Of a DNA stretch of 64,000 bases, positions 16,819 to 24,636 are shown piece after piece. The DNA comes from Dryocola sp032000125 (GTDB lineage Bacteria; Pseudomonadota; Gammaproteobacteria; Enterobacterales; Enterobacteriaceae). The position numbers were made by a program, and so were the translations under genes. Positions within the stretch are counted from its first letter, which is position 1. Every line of letters starts with the position of its first letter. The notes beneath the pieces were generated by a model that saw nothing but the letters and a program-made list of their open reading frames with translations, made no database searches and was not told the origin of the DNA. The stretch spans positions 1 to 64,000 of the forward strand of contig DAMALH010000008.1 in NCBI GenBank assembly GCA_032000125.1, given 5' to 3'.

Positions 16819-18474
16819 ATGCAAGCCTGGCAACAAGTTTACGACCCGGCAGGCAATATCTGGCTGTCCAGCCTGATTGCCGCCCTGCCGATTCTGTTCT
16901 TTTTCTTCGCGTTGATTAAGTTGCGCCTGAAAGGCTACCTGGCCGCAACGCTGACGGTCGGGCTTGCGCTTTTGGTGGCTTTATTCTTCTACCGCATGCC
17001 GGTTGACCGGGCGCTGTCGTCCGTGGTGTACGGCTTCTTCTACGGCCTGTGGCCGATTGCGTGGATTATTATCGCCGCCGTCTTCGTCTATAAAATCTCG
17101 GTGAAAACCGGGCAGTTCGACATTATCCGTTCGTCCATTCTCTCTATTACGCCGGATCAGCGCCTGCAAATGCTGATCGTTGGCTTTTCCTTTGGCGCCT
17201 TCCTTGAAGGGGCCGCAGGTTTTGGCGCGCCGGTGGCGATTACCGCCGCCCTTCTGGTCGGCCTGGGCTTTAACCCGCTTTACGCCGCCGGGCTTTGCCT
17301 GATTGTGAACACCGCGCCGGTCGCCTTTGGCGCAATGGGTATTCCGATTATTGTGGCAGGCCAAGTGACAGGGCTCGACAGCTTTGAGATAGGCCAGATG
17401 GTTGGCCGCCAGCTACCTTTCCTGACGATTATCGTGCTGTTCTGGATTATGGCCATTATGGACGGCTGGCGCGGCATCAAAGAAACCTGGCCGGCGGTGA
17501 TGGTCGCAGGCGGCTCGTTTGCCATCGCCCAGTACCTTAGCTCCAACTTCCTCGGCCCGGAACTGCCGGATATTATCTCATCGCTGGTTTCCCTCGTCTG
17601 TTTAACCGCTTTCCTGCGGGTCTGGAAACCGGTGCGCATCTTCCGCTTTGGCGACGCTGGCGCATCGGTGACGGACCAGACCCTGGCCCGCAAAAACTAT
17701 ACGCCCGGCCAGGTCATTCGCGCCTGGATGCCGTTTATCTTCCTGACCGCTACCGTCACCATCTGGAGCGTGCCGCCGTTTAAAGCGCTGTTTGCGCCGG
17801 GCGGGGCGCTGTCGGAGTGGGTGGTTAATATTTCCGTGCCGTTCCTCGACAAAATGGTCGCGAAAATGCCGCCTGTGGTGGCAGAAAGCGTGGCCTACGC
17901 CGCGGTGTATAAATTCGACTGGTTCTCCGCGACCGGCACCGCAATTCTGGTTGCCGCGCTGATTTCTATCGTTTATCTGCGCATGAAGCCCAGGGCCGCT
18001 ATCGACACCTTTGGTGAAACGCTCAAAGAGCTGGCGCTGCCGATTTACTCCATCGGCATGGTGCTGGCGTTCGCCTTTATCTCTAACTATTCCGGCTTAT
18101 CGGCAACGCTTGCTCTGGCGCTGGCGCATACCGGCCACGCATTTACCTTCTTCTCGCCTTTTCTCGGCTGGCTGGGCGTGTTCCTGACCGGCTCAGATAC
18201 GTCATCAAACGCGCTATTTGCCGCGCTGCAGGCAACCACAGCACAGCAAATCGGCGTCTCGGATCTGCTGCTGGTGGCGGCCAATACCACGGGCGGCGTC
18301 ACCGGCAAGATGATTTCCCCGCAGTCCATCGCCATTGCCTGTGCGGCGGTCGGGCTGGTTGGTAAAGAGTCAGACTTGTTCCGCTTTACCGTAAAACACA
18401 GCCTGATTTTTACCTGCATGGTAGGACTGATAACTACACTTCAGGCATACCTATTAACCTGGATGATTCCATAA
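16819..18474 (+). CDS. lldP: L-lactate permease LldP
   Basis: The ATG at 16819, after ACGGAG, gives 551 residues, as in E. coli LldP. The in-frame start at 16705 would lie between the operators and is rejected. It is a polytopic lactate:H+ symporter of the LctP family with about a dozen membrane helices. Conserved stretches include FLEGAAGFGAPVAITAALL, VAFGAMGIPI and LTGSDTSSNALFAALQ. It imports L-lactate (also D-lactate and glycolate in E. coli) for oxidation by LldD. It is first gene of lldPRD, and its stop overlaps the lldR ATG by one base. Confidence 0.96.
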   Translation: MQAWQQVYDPAGNIWLSSLIAALPILFFFFALIKLRLKGYLAATLTVGLALLVALFFYRMPVDRALSSVVYGFFYGLWPIAWIIIAAVFVYKISVKTGQFDIIRSSILSITPDQRLQMLIVGFSFGAFLEGAAGFGAPVAITAALLVGLGFNPLYAAGLCLIVNTAPVAFGAMGIPIIVAGQVTGLDSFEIGQMVGRQLPFLTIIVLFWIMAIMDGWRGIKETWPAVMVAGGSFAIAQYLSSNFLGPELPDIISSLVSLVCLTAFLRVWKPVRIFRFGDAGASVTDQTLARKNYTPGQVIRAWMPFIFLTATVTIWSVPPFKALFAPGGALSEWVVNISVPFLDKMVAKMPPVVAESVAYAAVYKFDWFSATGTAILVAALISIVYLRMKPRAAIDTFGETLKELALPIYSIGMVLAFAFISNYSGLSATLALALAHTGHAFTFFSPFLGWLGVFLTGSDTSSNALFAALQATTAQQIGVSDLLLVAANTTGGVTGKMISPQSIAIACAAVGLVGKESDLFRFTVKHSLIFTCMVGLITTLQAYLLTWMIP

Positions 18475-19259
18475 TGACAGCACAACCGCGCCTGGCCGAC
18501 CAGCTGGCCGAGCGCGTCCGGGCGTTGATTAACGAACGTAAACTGGAGGCGGGCATGCGGTTGCCCGCCGAACGCCAGCTCGCTTCGGAAATGGGCGTTT
18601 CCCGCTCATCCATTCGCGAGGCTATCCAAAAGCTGATAAGCGAAGGCGTGCTGATTAGCCGCCGCGGCGGCGGCACTTTCGTGCGTTATGAGGTGCAGGC
18701 GTGGTCTGAACAGCGCATCGTACAGCCGCTAAAAACCCTGGTCGAAGACGACCCGGATTACCGCTACGACATTCTGGAAGCACGCCATGCCATCGAAGCC
18801 AGCACCGCCTGGTACGCGGCCATGCGCGCCACGGCCTCCGATAAAGAAAAACTCATCGCCTGCTTTGACGCTACCGTGAAGTTTAAGGAAAGCGACGACC
18901 CGGATCTGGCCGCTCAGGCCGACGTGCGTTTTCACCTGGCCATCGCTGAAGCGTCGCACAATGTCGTCCTGCTCCAGACAATGCGCGGCTTTTTCGATCT
19001 GCTGCAAACCTCCGTGATGCACAGCCGCCAGCGCATGTACACCGTACCCAGCATTTTTGCCGGGCTTACCGAACAACATAACGAACTGCTGCAGGCGATT
19101 CTGGCAGGCGATCCCGAACGCGCGCGCCGCGCTGCGAAGGCGCATCTCGGGTTTGTGCATACCACTATCAAAACCCTGCATGAAGATGAGGCCCGACGGG
19201 CACGCATCACCCGCCTGCCGGAAGAAGATACCGACGTTACGAAGGAAGAAAATTCATGA
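18474..19259 (+). CDS. lldR: lactate-responsive GntR/FadR-family regulator LldR
   Basis: 261 residues. An N-terminal GntR winged helix (LPAERQLASEMGVSRSSIREAIQKL, about residues 25-49) is followed by an all-helical FCD ligand-binding domain with metal-type histidines (RFHLAIAEASHN; HNELL). It should bind the two palindromes upstream of lldP and release or switch on lactate binding. The ATG overlaps the lldP stop (TAATG) and the end overlaps lldD (ATGA), so the three genes are coupled. Confidence 0.95.
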   Translation: MTAQPRLADQLAERVRALINERKLEAGMRLPAERQLASEMGVSRSSIREAIQKLISEGVLISRRGGGTFVRYEVQAWSEQRIVQPLKTLVEDDPDYRYDILEARHAIEASTAWYAAMRATASDKEKLIACFDATVKFKESDDPDLAAQADVRFHLAIAEASHNVVLLQTMRGFFDLLQTSVMHSRQRMYTVPSIFAGLTEQHNELLQAILAGDPERARRAAKAHLGFVHTTIKTLHEDEARRARITRLPEEDTDVTKEENS

Positions 19260-20437
19260 TTATTTCAGCCGCATCCGACTACCGTGCCGCCGCACAGCGC
19301 ATCCTGCCGCCGTTCCTTTTTCACTACATCGACGGGGGTGCCTATGCCGAGCAAACGCTGCGCCGCAACGTGGATGACCTGGCGCAGGTGGCGTTAAGGC
19401 AGCGCGTGCTGAAAAACATGTCGGCCCTGAGCCTGGAAACCAAACTCTTTAACGAAACGCTTGCTATGCCGGTCGCGCTTGCGCCGGTAGGTTTATGCGG
19501 CATGTACGCCCGTCGCGGCGAAGTTCAGGCCGCCAAAGCCGCTGCGGCAAAGGGAATCCCCTTTACGCTGTCGACCGTTTCCGTCTGCCCGATTGAAGAA
19601 GTCGCTCCGGCTATCGATCGCCCGATGTGGTTTCAGCTTTATGTACTAAAAGATCGCGGCTTTATGCGCAATGCGCTGGAGCGCGCTAAAGCCGCCGGTT
19701 GCTCAACGCTTGTCTTCACCGTTGATATGCCAACCCCCGGCGCACGCTATCGCGATGCCCACTCCGGCATGAGCGGGGCAAACGCGGCGATGCGGCGCTA
19801 CTGGCAGGCGGTGACGCATCCACAGTGGGCGTGGGACGTGGGCCTGAACGGTCGCCCTCACGATCTGGGAAATATTTCGACCTATCTGGGCAAGCCAACC
19901 GGGCTTGAGGATTATATTGGCTGGCTGGCGAACAACTTCGACCCTTCTATTTCCTGGAGCGATCTGGAATGGATTCGCGAGTTCTGGGACGGGCCGATGA
20001 TCATTAAAGGGATACTTGATCCAGAAGACGCCAGAGACGCGGTGCGTTTCGGCGCCGACGGTATCGTGGTGTCAAACCACGGCGGCCGCCAGCTTGACGG
20101 CGTGCTGTCGTCCTGCCGCGCCCTGCCCGCCATTGCCGACGCGGTTAAAGGGGATATTGCTATCCTTGCCGATAGCGGCATTCGCAACGGATTAGACGTT
20201 GTGCGCATGATTGCCCTCGGTGCTGATACCGTCCTGCTGGGCCGCGCATATCTGTACGCGCTGGCAACCCACGGCCAGGCAGGCGTCGCCAATCTGCTGA
20301 ACCTAATCGAAAAAGAGATGAAGGTAGCGATGACGCTCACCGGCGCGAAAAACATTGCGGAGATTAGCCCTGAGCTTCTGGTGCGCGAAGGCCTGAAGGA
20401 TATTCTTTCGCCTACGGATATGGCGGTTGGGTTTTAA
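19256..20437 (+). CDS. lldD: FMN-dependent L-lactate dehydrogenase LldD
   Basis: A 393-residue alpha-hydroxyacid dehydrogenase, as in E. coli LldD (396). The FMN-binding TIM-barrel signatures are present: FHYIDGGAYAEQTLRRN near the N-terminus, PVALAPVGLCGMYARRGE, WFQLYVLKDRG and the active-site block VSNHGGRQLDG (about residues 273-283) with catalytic His. It oxidises L-lactate to pyruvate at the membrane and feeds electrons to quinone. It is the last gene of lldPRD and is followed by a perfect palindrome. Confidence 0.96.
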   Translation: MIISAASDYRAAAQRILPPFLFHYIDGGAYAEQTLRRNVDDLAQVALRQRVLKNMSALSLETKLFNETLAMPVALAPVGLCGMYARRGEVQAAKAAAAKGIPFTLSTVSVCPIEEVAPAIDRPMWFQLYVLKDRGFMRNALERAKAAGCSTLVFTVDMPTPGARYRDAHSGMSGANAAMRRYWQAVTHPQWAWDVGLNGRPHDLGNISTYLGKPTGLEDYIGWLANNFDPSISWSDLEWIREFWDGPMIIKGILDPEDARDAVRFGADGIVVSNHGGRQLDGVLSSCRALPAIADAVKGDIAILADSGIRNGLDVVRMIALGADTVLLGRAYLYALATHGQAGVANLLNLIEKEMKVAMTLTGAKNIAEISPELLVREGLKDILSPTDMAVGF

Positions 20438-20445
20438 GTAAGCGG

Positions 20446-20471
20446 TTGTCTCCAGAGGCCTCTGGAGACAA
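20446..20471. terminator. palindromic hairpin after lldD
   Basis: Perfect palindrome TTGTCTCCAGA-GGCC-TCTGGAGACAA between the convergent lldD and osmC genes. It is likely a bidirectional terminator or mRNA 3' stabiliser, although there is no long T-run. Confidence 0.6.
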
Positions 20472-20482
20472 CGGATGGTGGG

Positions 20483-20911
20483 TTAGTTAAGCTTATAGTC
20501 CAGCGAGATTTCAGCTTTCAGTAGCTGTGAAACCGGGCAGCCTGCTTTGGCTTTTTGAATGATTTTGTCAAACTCCGAGACGTCAATATTCGGCACTTTA
20601 ACGTTGCTGGTCAGCGCAATTTTGGTAATGGCAAAGCCGCCATCTTTCTTATCAAGGGACACATCCGCGGTGGTGTCGATGCTTTCTGGCGTAAAACCTT
20701 CTTCACCCAGCATCAGCGACAGCGCCATGGAAAAGCAGGCAGCATGGGCCGCGCCAATCAGCTCTTCCGGGTTGGTGCCGGCCGCGCCTTCGAAACGAGT
20801 GTTAAAACCATAAGGCTGCTGTTTCAACGCGCCGCTCTCGGTGGAGACCGTCCCCTTACCGCCTTTAATGTCGCCTTCCCAGTGAGCCTGCCCTTTCTTG
20901 TGAATGGTCAT
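20483..20911 (-). CDS. osmC: OsmC organic-hydroperoxide peroxiredoxin
   Basis: 142 residues, matching OsmC in length. The two redox cysteines are in AHAACFSMAL (Cys59) and AGCPVSQLL (Cys124), the catalytic pair that reduces organic hydroperoxides. It starts with MTIHKKGQAHWEGDIKGGKGT, typical of OsmC. The protein is cytoplasmic and in E. coli is induced by osmotic stress and in stationary phase. It is a single gene convergent with lldD. The 133-nt spacer to ilvN holds no gene. Confidence 0.95.
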   Translation of the reverse strand: MTIHKKGQAHWEGDIKGGKGTVSTESGALKQQPYGFNTRFEGAAGTNPEELIGAAHAACFSMALSLMLGEEGFTPESIDTTADVSLDKKDGGFAITKIALTSNVKVPNIDVSEFDKIIQKAKAGCPVSQLLKAEISLDYKLN

Positions 20912-21044
20912 ATATTCGCTCCTTTGTTATTTACACAAACAACAAGTATAGAAGCTGAATACGGGCTTGCCTGGCAACTAAGAGCAATCCTTCATAAGGC
21001 TTACCCCAGGCGGATAAGCTTAAGCGCCACCCACCCGGCGCGAT

Positions 21045-21326
21045 TTACTGCACAAGCGCCGTCAGCTTGCCAAATACGTTCGCGCCGTCGACGTCGCGCT
21101 TGATTTGCACCACGTCCTCAAGCTTGTCTATCTCGCTAATCATCTGCTCCAGACGCTGGTCATCGTTAACCTGCAGCCAGATACGGCTTCGGTCGCCGGT
21201 CGATAACGGCAGGCAGAGGATGCCTTCAACGTTAAAAGCGCGGCGGGCGAACAGGCCGCAAATGTGAGACATCACGCCCGGATGGTTCCGCACCGTAAGT
21301 TCCAGAATAACGGTTAGCTGTTGCAT
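21045..21326 (-). CDS. ilvN: acetolactate synthase I small regulatory subunit
   Basis: A 93-residue ACT-domain protein (VILELTVRNHPGVMSHICGLFARRAFNVEGI), close to the 96 residues of E. coli IlvN. It activates the catalytic subunit IlvB and confers valine feedback inhibition. It lies 3 nt after ilvB and ends the operon. Confidence 0.96.
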   Translation of the reverse strand: MQQLTVILELTVRNHPGVMSHICGLFARRAFNVEGILCLPLSTGDRSRIWLQVNDDQRLEQMISEIDKLEDVVQIKRDVDGANVFGKLTALVQ

Positions 21327-21329
21327 GGC

Positions 21330-23018
21330 TTACTCTCCAATCATTTCAATATTGGCAGCGCCTGGCGGCACCATCGGGAATACTTTTTCTGCCGCATCGA
21401 TGCGCACGTGGATCAGGCACGGGCCAGGACGTGAAATCGCCTCCTGCAAAGCCGCCTGCGGATTTTCCGCCGCGTTTAAATCACAGGTCGCAAGGCCAAA
21501 CCCTTCGGCAATTTTTAGGTAGTTCGTCTGTCCGGAATAGGTCGCGGCAAACACATTCTGCTGATAGAACAGCGTTTGCTGCTGATGCACCAGCCCCAGC
21601 GCCTGATTGTTCATCAGGATGATTTTAACGTCCAGATTGTGCTCGGCGGCGGTCGCCATCTCCTGGATATTCATCAGGATGCTGCCGTCGCCCGTGAAGC
21701 ACAGCACTTTACGCTGTGGCTCCGCCAGCGCAGCCCCTACGGCGGCAGGCAGGCCAAAGCCCATCGTTCCCAGTCCGCCCGAGGTCAGCCACTGACGCGG
21801 CCGGTTTAGCGGATAAGCCTGCGCCACCCACATCTGATGCTGGCCGACGTCGGTGGTGATAATAGCTTCGTCATCCACGCACGCGGCAGCGGCCCCGATC
21901 AGGCCATATGGCGACAGCGGATTTTCCACGCCCGGCATGCTGAACGGAAACTCCTGCTTCAACCCGGCAACCTGCTGCAGCCACGGCTGGCGAGGTTGGG
22001 CATCAATTTTAGGCAGCAGTTGCGCCAGCACTTCACCCACGTCTGCGCGAATAGCGATGTTCGCCTGTTTGATTTTCCCCAGCTCGGCCCTGTCGATATC
22101 CACATGAATAATTTTCGCGTTCGGGCAGAACTGCTCGGTTTTACCGATGGCTCGATCGTCAAAACGCGCGCCCATCACGATCAGCAGGTCGGCCTCTTGC
22201 AGGATGTAATTGGTGCTGCGCGCGCCGTGCATGCCCAGCATGCCCAGCGATAAAGGGTGGCTTGCGGGAAGCGTGCCTAAGGCCATCAGCGTCATGGTCG
22301 TCGGCAGGCTGGCTTTTTCAGCAAACAGCCGGGCGTCGCCGTGCGCGTTAATAATGCCGCCGCCCAGATACAGCACCGGGCGCTGCGCCTGGTTAATCAT
22401 TGCGGCGGCATCGGCAATTTGCTGCGCGGTAAATTGTGGCGCCGGAGTGGGTTGGGATATGGGCGGCAGCTCGCTGATATCAATTTCGGCGGTTTGAATA
22501 TCTTTCGGGATATCAATCCATACCGGTCCCGGACGGCCGGATTCAGCGATGCGAAACGCATCGCAGATAACCTGCGGCAGCTCGGCGATATCACGCACCA
22601 GATAGTTATGCTTGGTGATGGGAATAGAGATACCGTAGGTATCCACCTCCTGGAAGGCGTCGGTGCCAATCATCGATTTCGGCACCTGGCCGGTAATGCA
22701 CACCAGCGGAATGGAGTCCAGGCGCGCATCGGCAATCGCCGTCACCAGATTCGTGGCCCCCGGACCGCTACAGGCGAGACACACCGCCGCTTTGCCCTGG
22801 GTGCGGGCCATGCCCTGCGCCATAAAGCCTGCGCCCTGTTCATGGCGGGCTAGGATATGACGAATTTTTTTGCTCTGGCTTAGCGCGTTGTAAAGCGGCA
22901 GAACGGTGCCGCCAGGAATACCGCTAACGGTGGTGATGCCGTGATGTTCCAGCATTTGCACAATCAACTGCGCGCCGGTAATACGACCTGCCTGCGGTGG
23001 GTTTTCCGAAATTGCCAT
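21330..23018 (-). CDS. ilvB: acetolactate synthase I large catalytic subunit
   Basis: 562 residues, the exact length of E. coli IlvB. It is a thiamine-diphosphate enzyme. The N-terminal glutamate domain contains GIPGGTVLPLYNAL, the FAD region follows in the middle, and the C-terminal ThDP motif GDGSILMNIQEMATAAEHNLDVKIILMNN is present. It condenses two pyruvates to acetolactate (valine and leucine), or pyruvate with 2-oxobutyrate (isoleucine). It is controlled by the ivbL leader and attenuator immediately upstream. Confidence 0.97.
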   Translation of the reverse strand: MAISENPPQAGRITGAQLIVQMLEHHGITTVSGIPGGTVLPLYNALSQSKKIRHILARHEQGAGFMAQGMARTQGKAAVCLACSGPGATNLVTAIADARLDSIPLVCITGQVPKSMIGTDAFQEVDTYGISIPITKHNYLVRDIAELPQVICDAFRIAESGRPGPVWIDIPKDIQTAEIDISELPPISQPTPAPQFTAQQIADAAAMINQAQRPVLYLGGGIINAHGDARLFAEKASLPTTMTLMALGTLPASHPLSLGMLGMHGARSTNYILQEADLLIVMGARFDDRAIGKTEQFCPNAKIIHVDIDRAELGKIKQANIAIRADVGEVLAQLLPKIDAQPRQPWLQQVAGLKQEFPFSMPGVENPLSPYGLIGAAAACVDDEAIITTDVGQHQMWVAQAYPLNRPRQWLTSGGLGTMGFGLPAAVGAALAEPQRKVLCFTGDGSILMNIQEMATAAEHNLDVKIILMNNQALGLVHQQQTLFYQQNVFAATYSGQTNYLKIAEGFGLATCDLNAAENPQAALQEAISRPGPCLIHVRIDAAEKVFPMVPPGAANIEMIGE

Positions 23019-23072
23019 GCTCCAGTCCTTCTTTCATGCCGTTTCGCTTTTCGGCCGGGGGACTAAAACAAG

Positions 23073-23103
23073 AAACCCCGCCCGGTTTGCGCCGGCGGGG
23101 TTT
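23073..23103 (-). terminator. ilvBN attenuator terminator
   Basis: Read on the minus strand, a GC-rich stem AACCCCGCC/GGGCGGGGTT with an interior loop is followed by T-rich CTTGTTTT. It lies between ivbL and ilvB, which is the attenuator position. Confidence 0.88.
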
Positions 23104-23128
23104 TGGAATCGATGCGTTGATTCAGACC

Positions 23129-23227
23129 CTACGGCGCAATGCCGACGACCACCACCACACGCACGACGACCACCGCGGCTGGTAGCGCGGTAAGTAGTAG
23201 GTTAGCGTTGTGGGCGAATGGGGTCAT
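23129..23227 (-). CDS. ivbL: ilvB operon leader peptide IvbL
   Basis: A 32-residue ORF, too short for most gene finders, beginning MTPFAHNANLLLTALPAA and followed by a run of nine valines interrupted by one arginine. Together with four leucines this is the classic regulatory peptide: scarcity of charged Val-tRNA or Leu-tRNA stalls the ribosome and prevents formation of the downstream terminator. Length and composition match E. coli IvbL (also 32 residues). Confidence 0.93.
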   Translation of the reverse strand: MTPFAHNANLLLTALPAAVVVVRVVVVVGIAP

Positions 23228-23344
23228 TTAGGTCTCGAATAAAAGTAACGTAAAATTAACGTGGAAATCATACAAACACACTGCTTCGTTTCGCACAACA
23301 GCTTTATTTCTGTTAGCAAAAAACCGTGCGTAAGATCACATCGT

Positions 23345-24367
23345 TCAAATAGTTGTTGCAGCAAATTCCCGCTGCAATTCGTCAACCGGCAGGTAACGGC
23401 CAATAATCACCAGCCTTGAGGTACGGGGCTCCGCTGGCTGCCAGCTTGAGCCATAATCAAAGCCCGCCACCTTATGCACGCCCTGCACAATCAGGCGCTG
23501 CGGATTATCGGCAATCGCCAGCACGCCTTTATAGCGCAGCATATCGTTGCCAAAACGGGCGATGCAGCTTTCCATAAAGGCGCCAATTTTCTTCAAATCC
23601 AGCAGTCCCGCGTTAAAAACATGCGCCTGAATAGCATCGTCCCAGGACTGTTTAACCGCAGCTTTACGGAACGGCTGAAAGCGGTAAGCGCTCTGGCTGT
23701 CCGCACGGATAATATGAAACCCTGCCGCCAGCTCAACGTTATCCGTGAGTTCAAACGCGTTAAGATCGAGCCAGAGATTTGCCGGACATTCGCCGCGGGC
23801 GATCTCGTAGATCTCCGCTTTGCTGTTAATGCGGTGGATCCTTGCCAGCGCCTGAGCTTTTGTCGCTTCATCAACGCGATCGGATTTAGTCAGTAAAATG
23901 CGATCCGCAAAACCCAGCTGTGAAGCGGCTACCGCATGTTCGTCAAGCTGGCGAAAAATATGTTCCGCATCGGCAAGCGCGATGACCGCGTCCAGACGCA
24001 GCGCCTCGCGCAGGCGGTCATCAACGAAAAAGGTCTGCACGATGGGCGCAGGGTCGGCAAGGCCGGTGGTTTCCACTATCAGGCGATCGAAGCGCAGTTC
24101 GCCCGCGGCGCGTTTATCCAGCATGTCGCTCAGCGCTGCGGTAAATTCGCCCCGCACGCTGCAGCATACGCAGCCGTTGCTCAGTTCCACCACGTTGACG
24201 TTTTCTCCGCCGCTGAGCAGCGCACCGTCGATATTCACTGCGCCAAATTCGTTTTCAAGGATGGCGACAGGCTGGCTGTCATTATGGGCGAGGAAATAGT
24301 TAAGCAGGGTCGTTTTACCGGCGCCGAGAAACCCGGTCAGTAGCGTGACAGATACCGCGTCATTCAT
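23345..24367 (-). CDS. yjiA: YjiA-like COG0523 metal-binding GTPase
   Basis: The ATG at 24367 gives 340 residues beginning MNDAVSVTLLTGFLGAGKTT. The upstream ATG at 24451 would lie inside ybdD and is rejected. The P-loop GFLGAGKTT, the Zn-binding CxCC motif (NGCVCCSV, about residues 65-72), the ETTGLADP switch and the LLTKSD guanine-specificity motif define the COG0523/CobW subfamily of G3E GTPases. Members act as metallochaperones or zinc/cobalt regulators. E. coli YjiA binds transition metals but has no proven client. The gene begins 17 nt after the ybdD stop, so it is third in a cstA-ybdD operon. That repeats the btsT-yjiX-yjiA layout of E. coli. Confidence 0.88.
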   Translation of the reverse strand: MNDAVSVTLLTGFLGAGKTTLLNYFLAHNDSQPVAILENEFGAVNIDGALLSGGENVNVVELSNGCVCCSVRGEFTAALSDMLDKRAAGELRFDRLIVETTGLADPAPIVQTFFVDDRLREALRLDAVIALADAEHIFRQLDEHAVAASQLGFADRILLTKSDRVDEATKAQALARIHRINSKAEIYEIARGECPANLWLDLNAFELTDNVELAAGFHIIRADSQSAYRFQPFRKAAVKQSWDDAIQAHVFNAGLLDLKKIGAFMESCIARFGNDMLRYKGVLAIADNPQRLIVQGVHKVAGFDYGSSWQPAEPRTSRLVIIGRYLPVDELQREFAATTI

Positions 24368-24383
24368 GTCAAAATCCTTAAGA

Positions 24384-24581
24384 TTAACAGCAGCGAGCGC
24401 CGCCCTTACCGCCGTAACGTGCATCCTGTCGCTCGCGGAAAAACGCTTCATAGGTCATCGGCGTCTGCTCAGGATGAGTAAGACGCATGTGCTGCACATA
24501 GTTGTCGTAATCAGGCACGCCAACCATCAGATTAGCGACCTGGCCAAGATATTTTCCTGCTTTAGCTAGGGTGTCGAACAT
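24384..24581 (-). CDS. ybdD: YbdD/YjiX-like small protein (DUF466)
   Basis: A 65-residue cysteine-ending protein (GGARCC) with the DUF466 signature VGVPDYDNYVQHMRLTHPEQTPMTYEAFFRERQDARYG. It always accompanies CstA or BtsT pyruvate transporters. Its role is unknown; a link to transporter activity is inferred from the constant pairing. It lies 55 nt after cstA behind an intercistronic hairpin. Confidence 0.92.
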   Translation of the reverse strand: MFDTLAKAGKYLGQVANLMVGVPDYDNYVQHMRLTHPEQTPMTYEAFFRERQDARYGGKGGARCC

Positions 24582-24599
24582 GACAGGCTCCGGTGAGTT

Positions 24600-24629
24600 A
24601 ACTCACCTCCCCTGACGAAGAGGTGAGTT
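24600..24629 (-). other. cstA-ybdD intercistronic hairpin
   Basis: Perfect 10-bp stem AACTCACCTC/GAGGTGAGTT between the cstA stop and the ybdD start. A T-run is lacking, so it is more likely an mRNA stabiliser or partial attenuator than a full terminator. Confidence 0.6.
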
Positions 24630-24636
24630 AGTTTTA

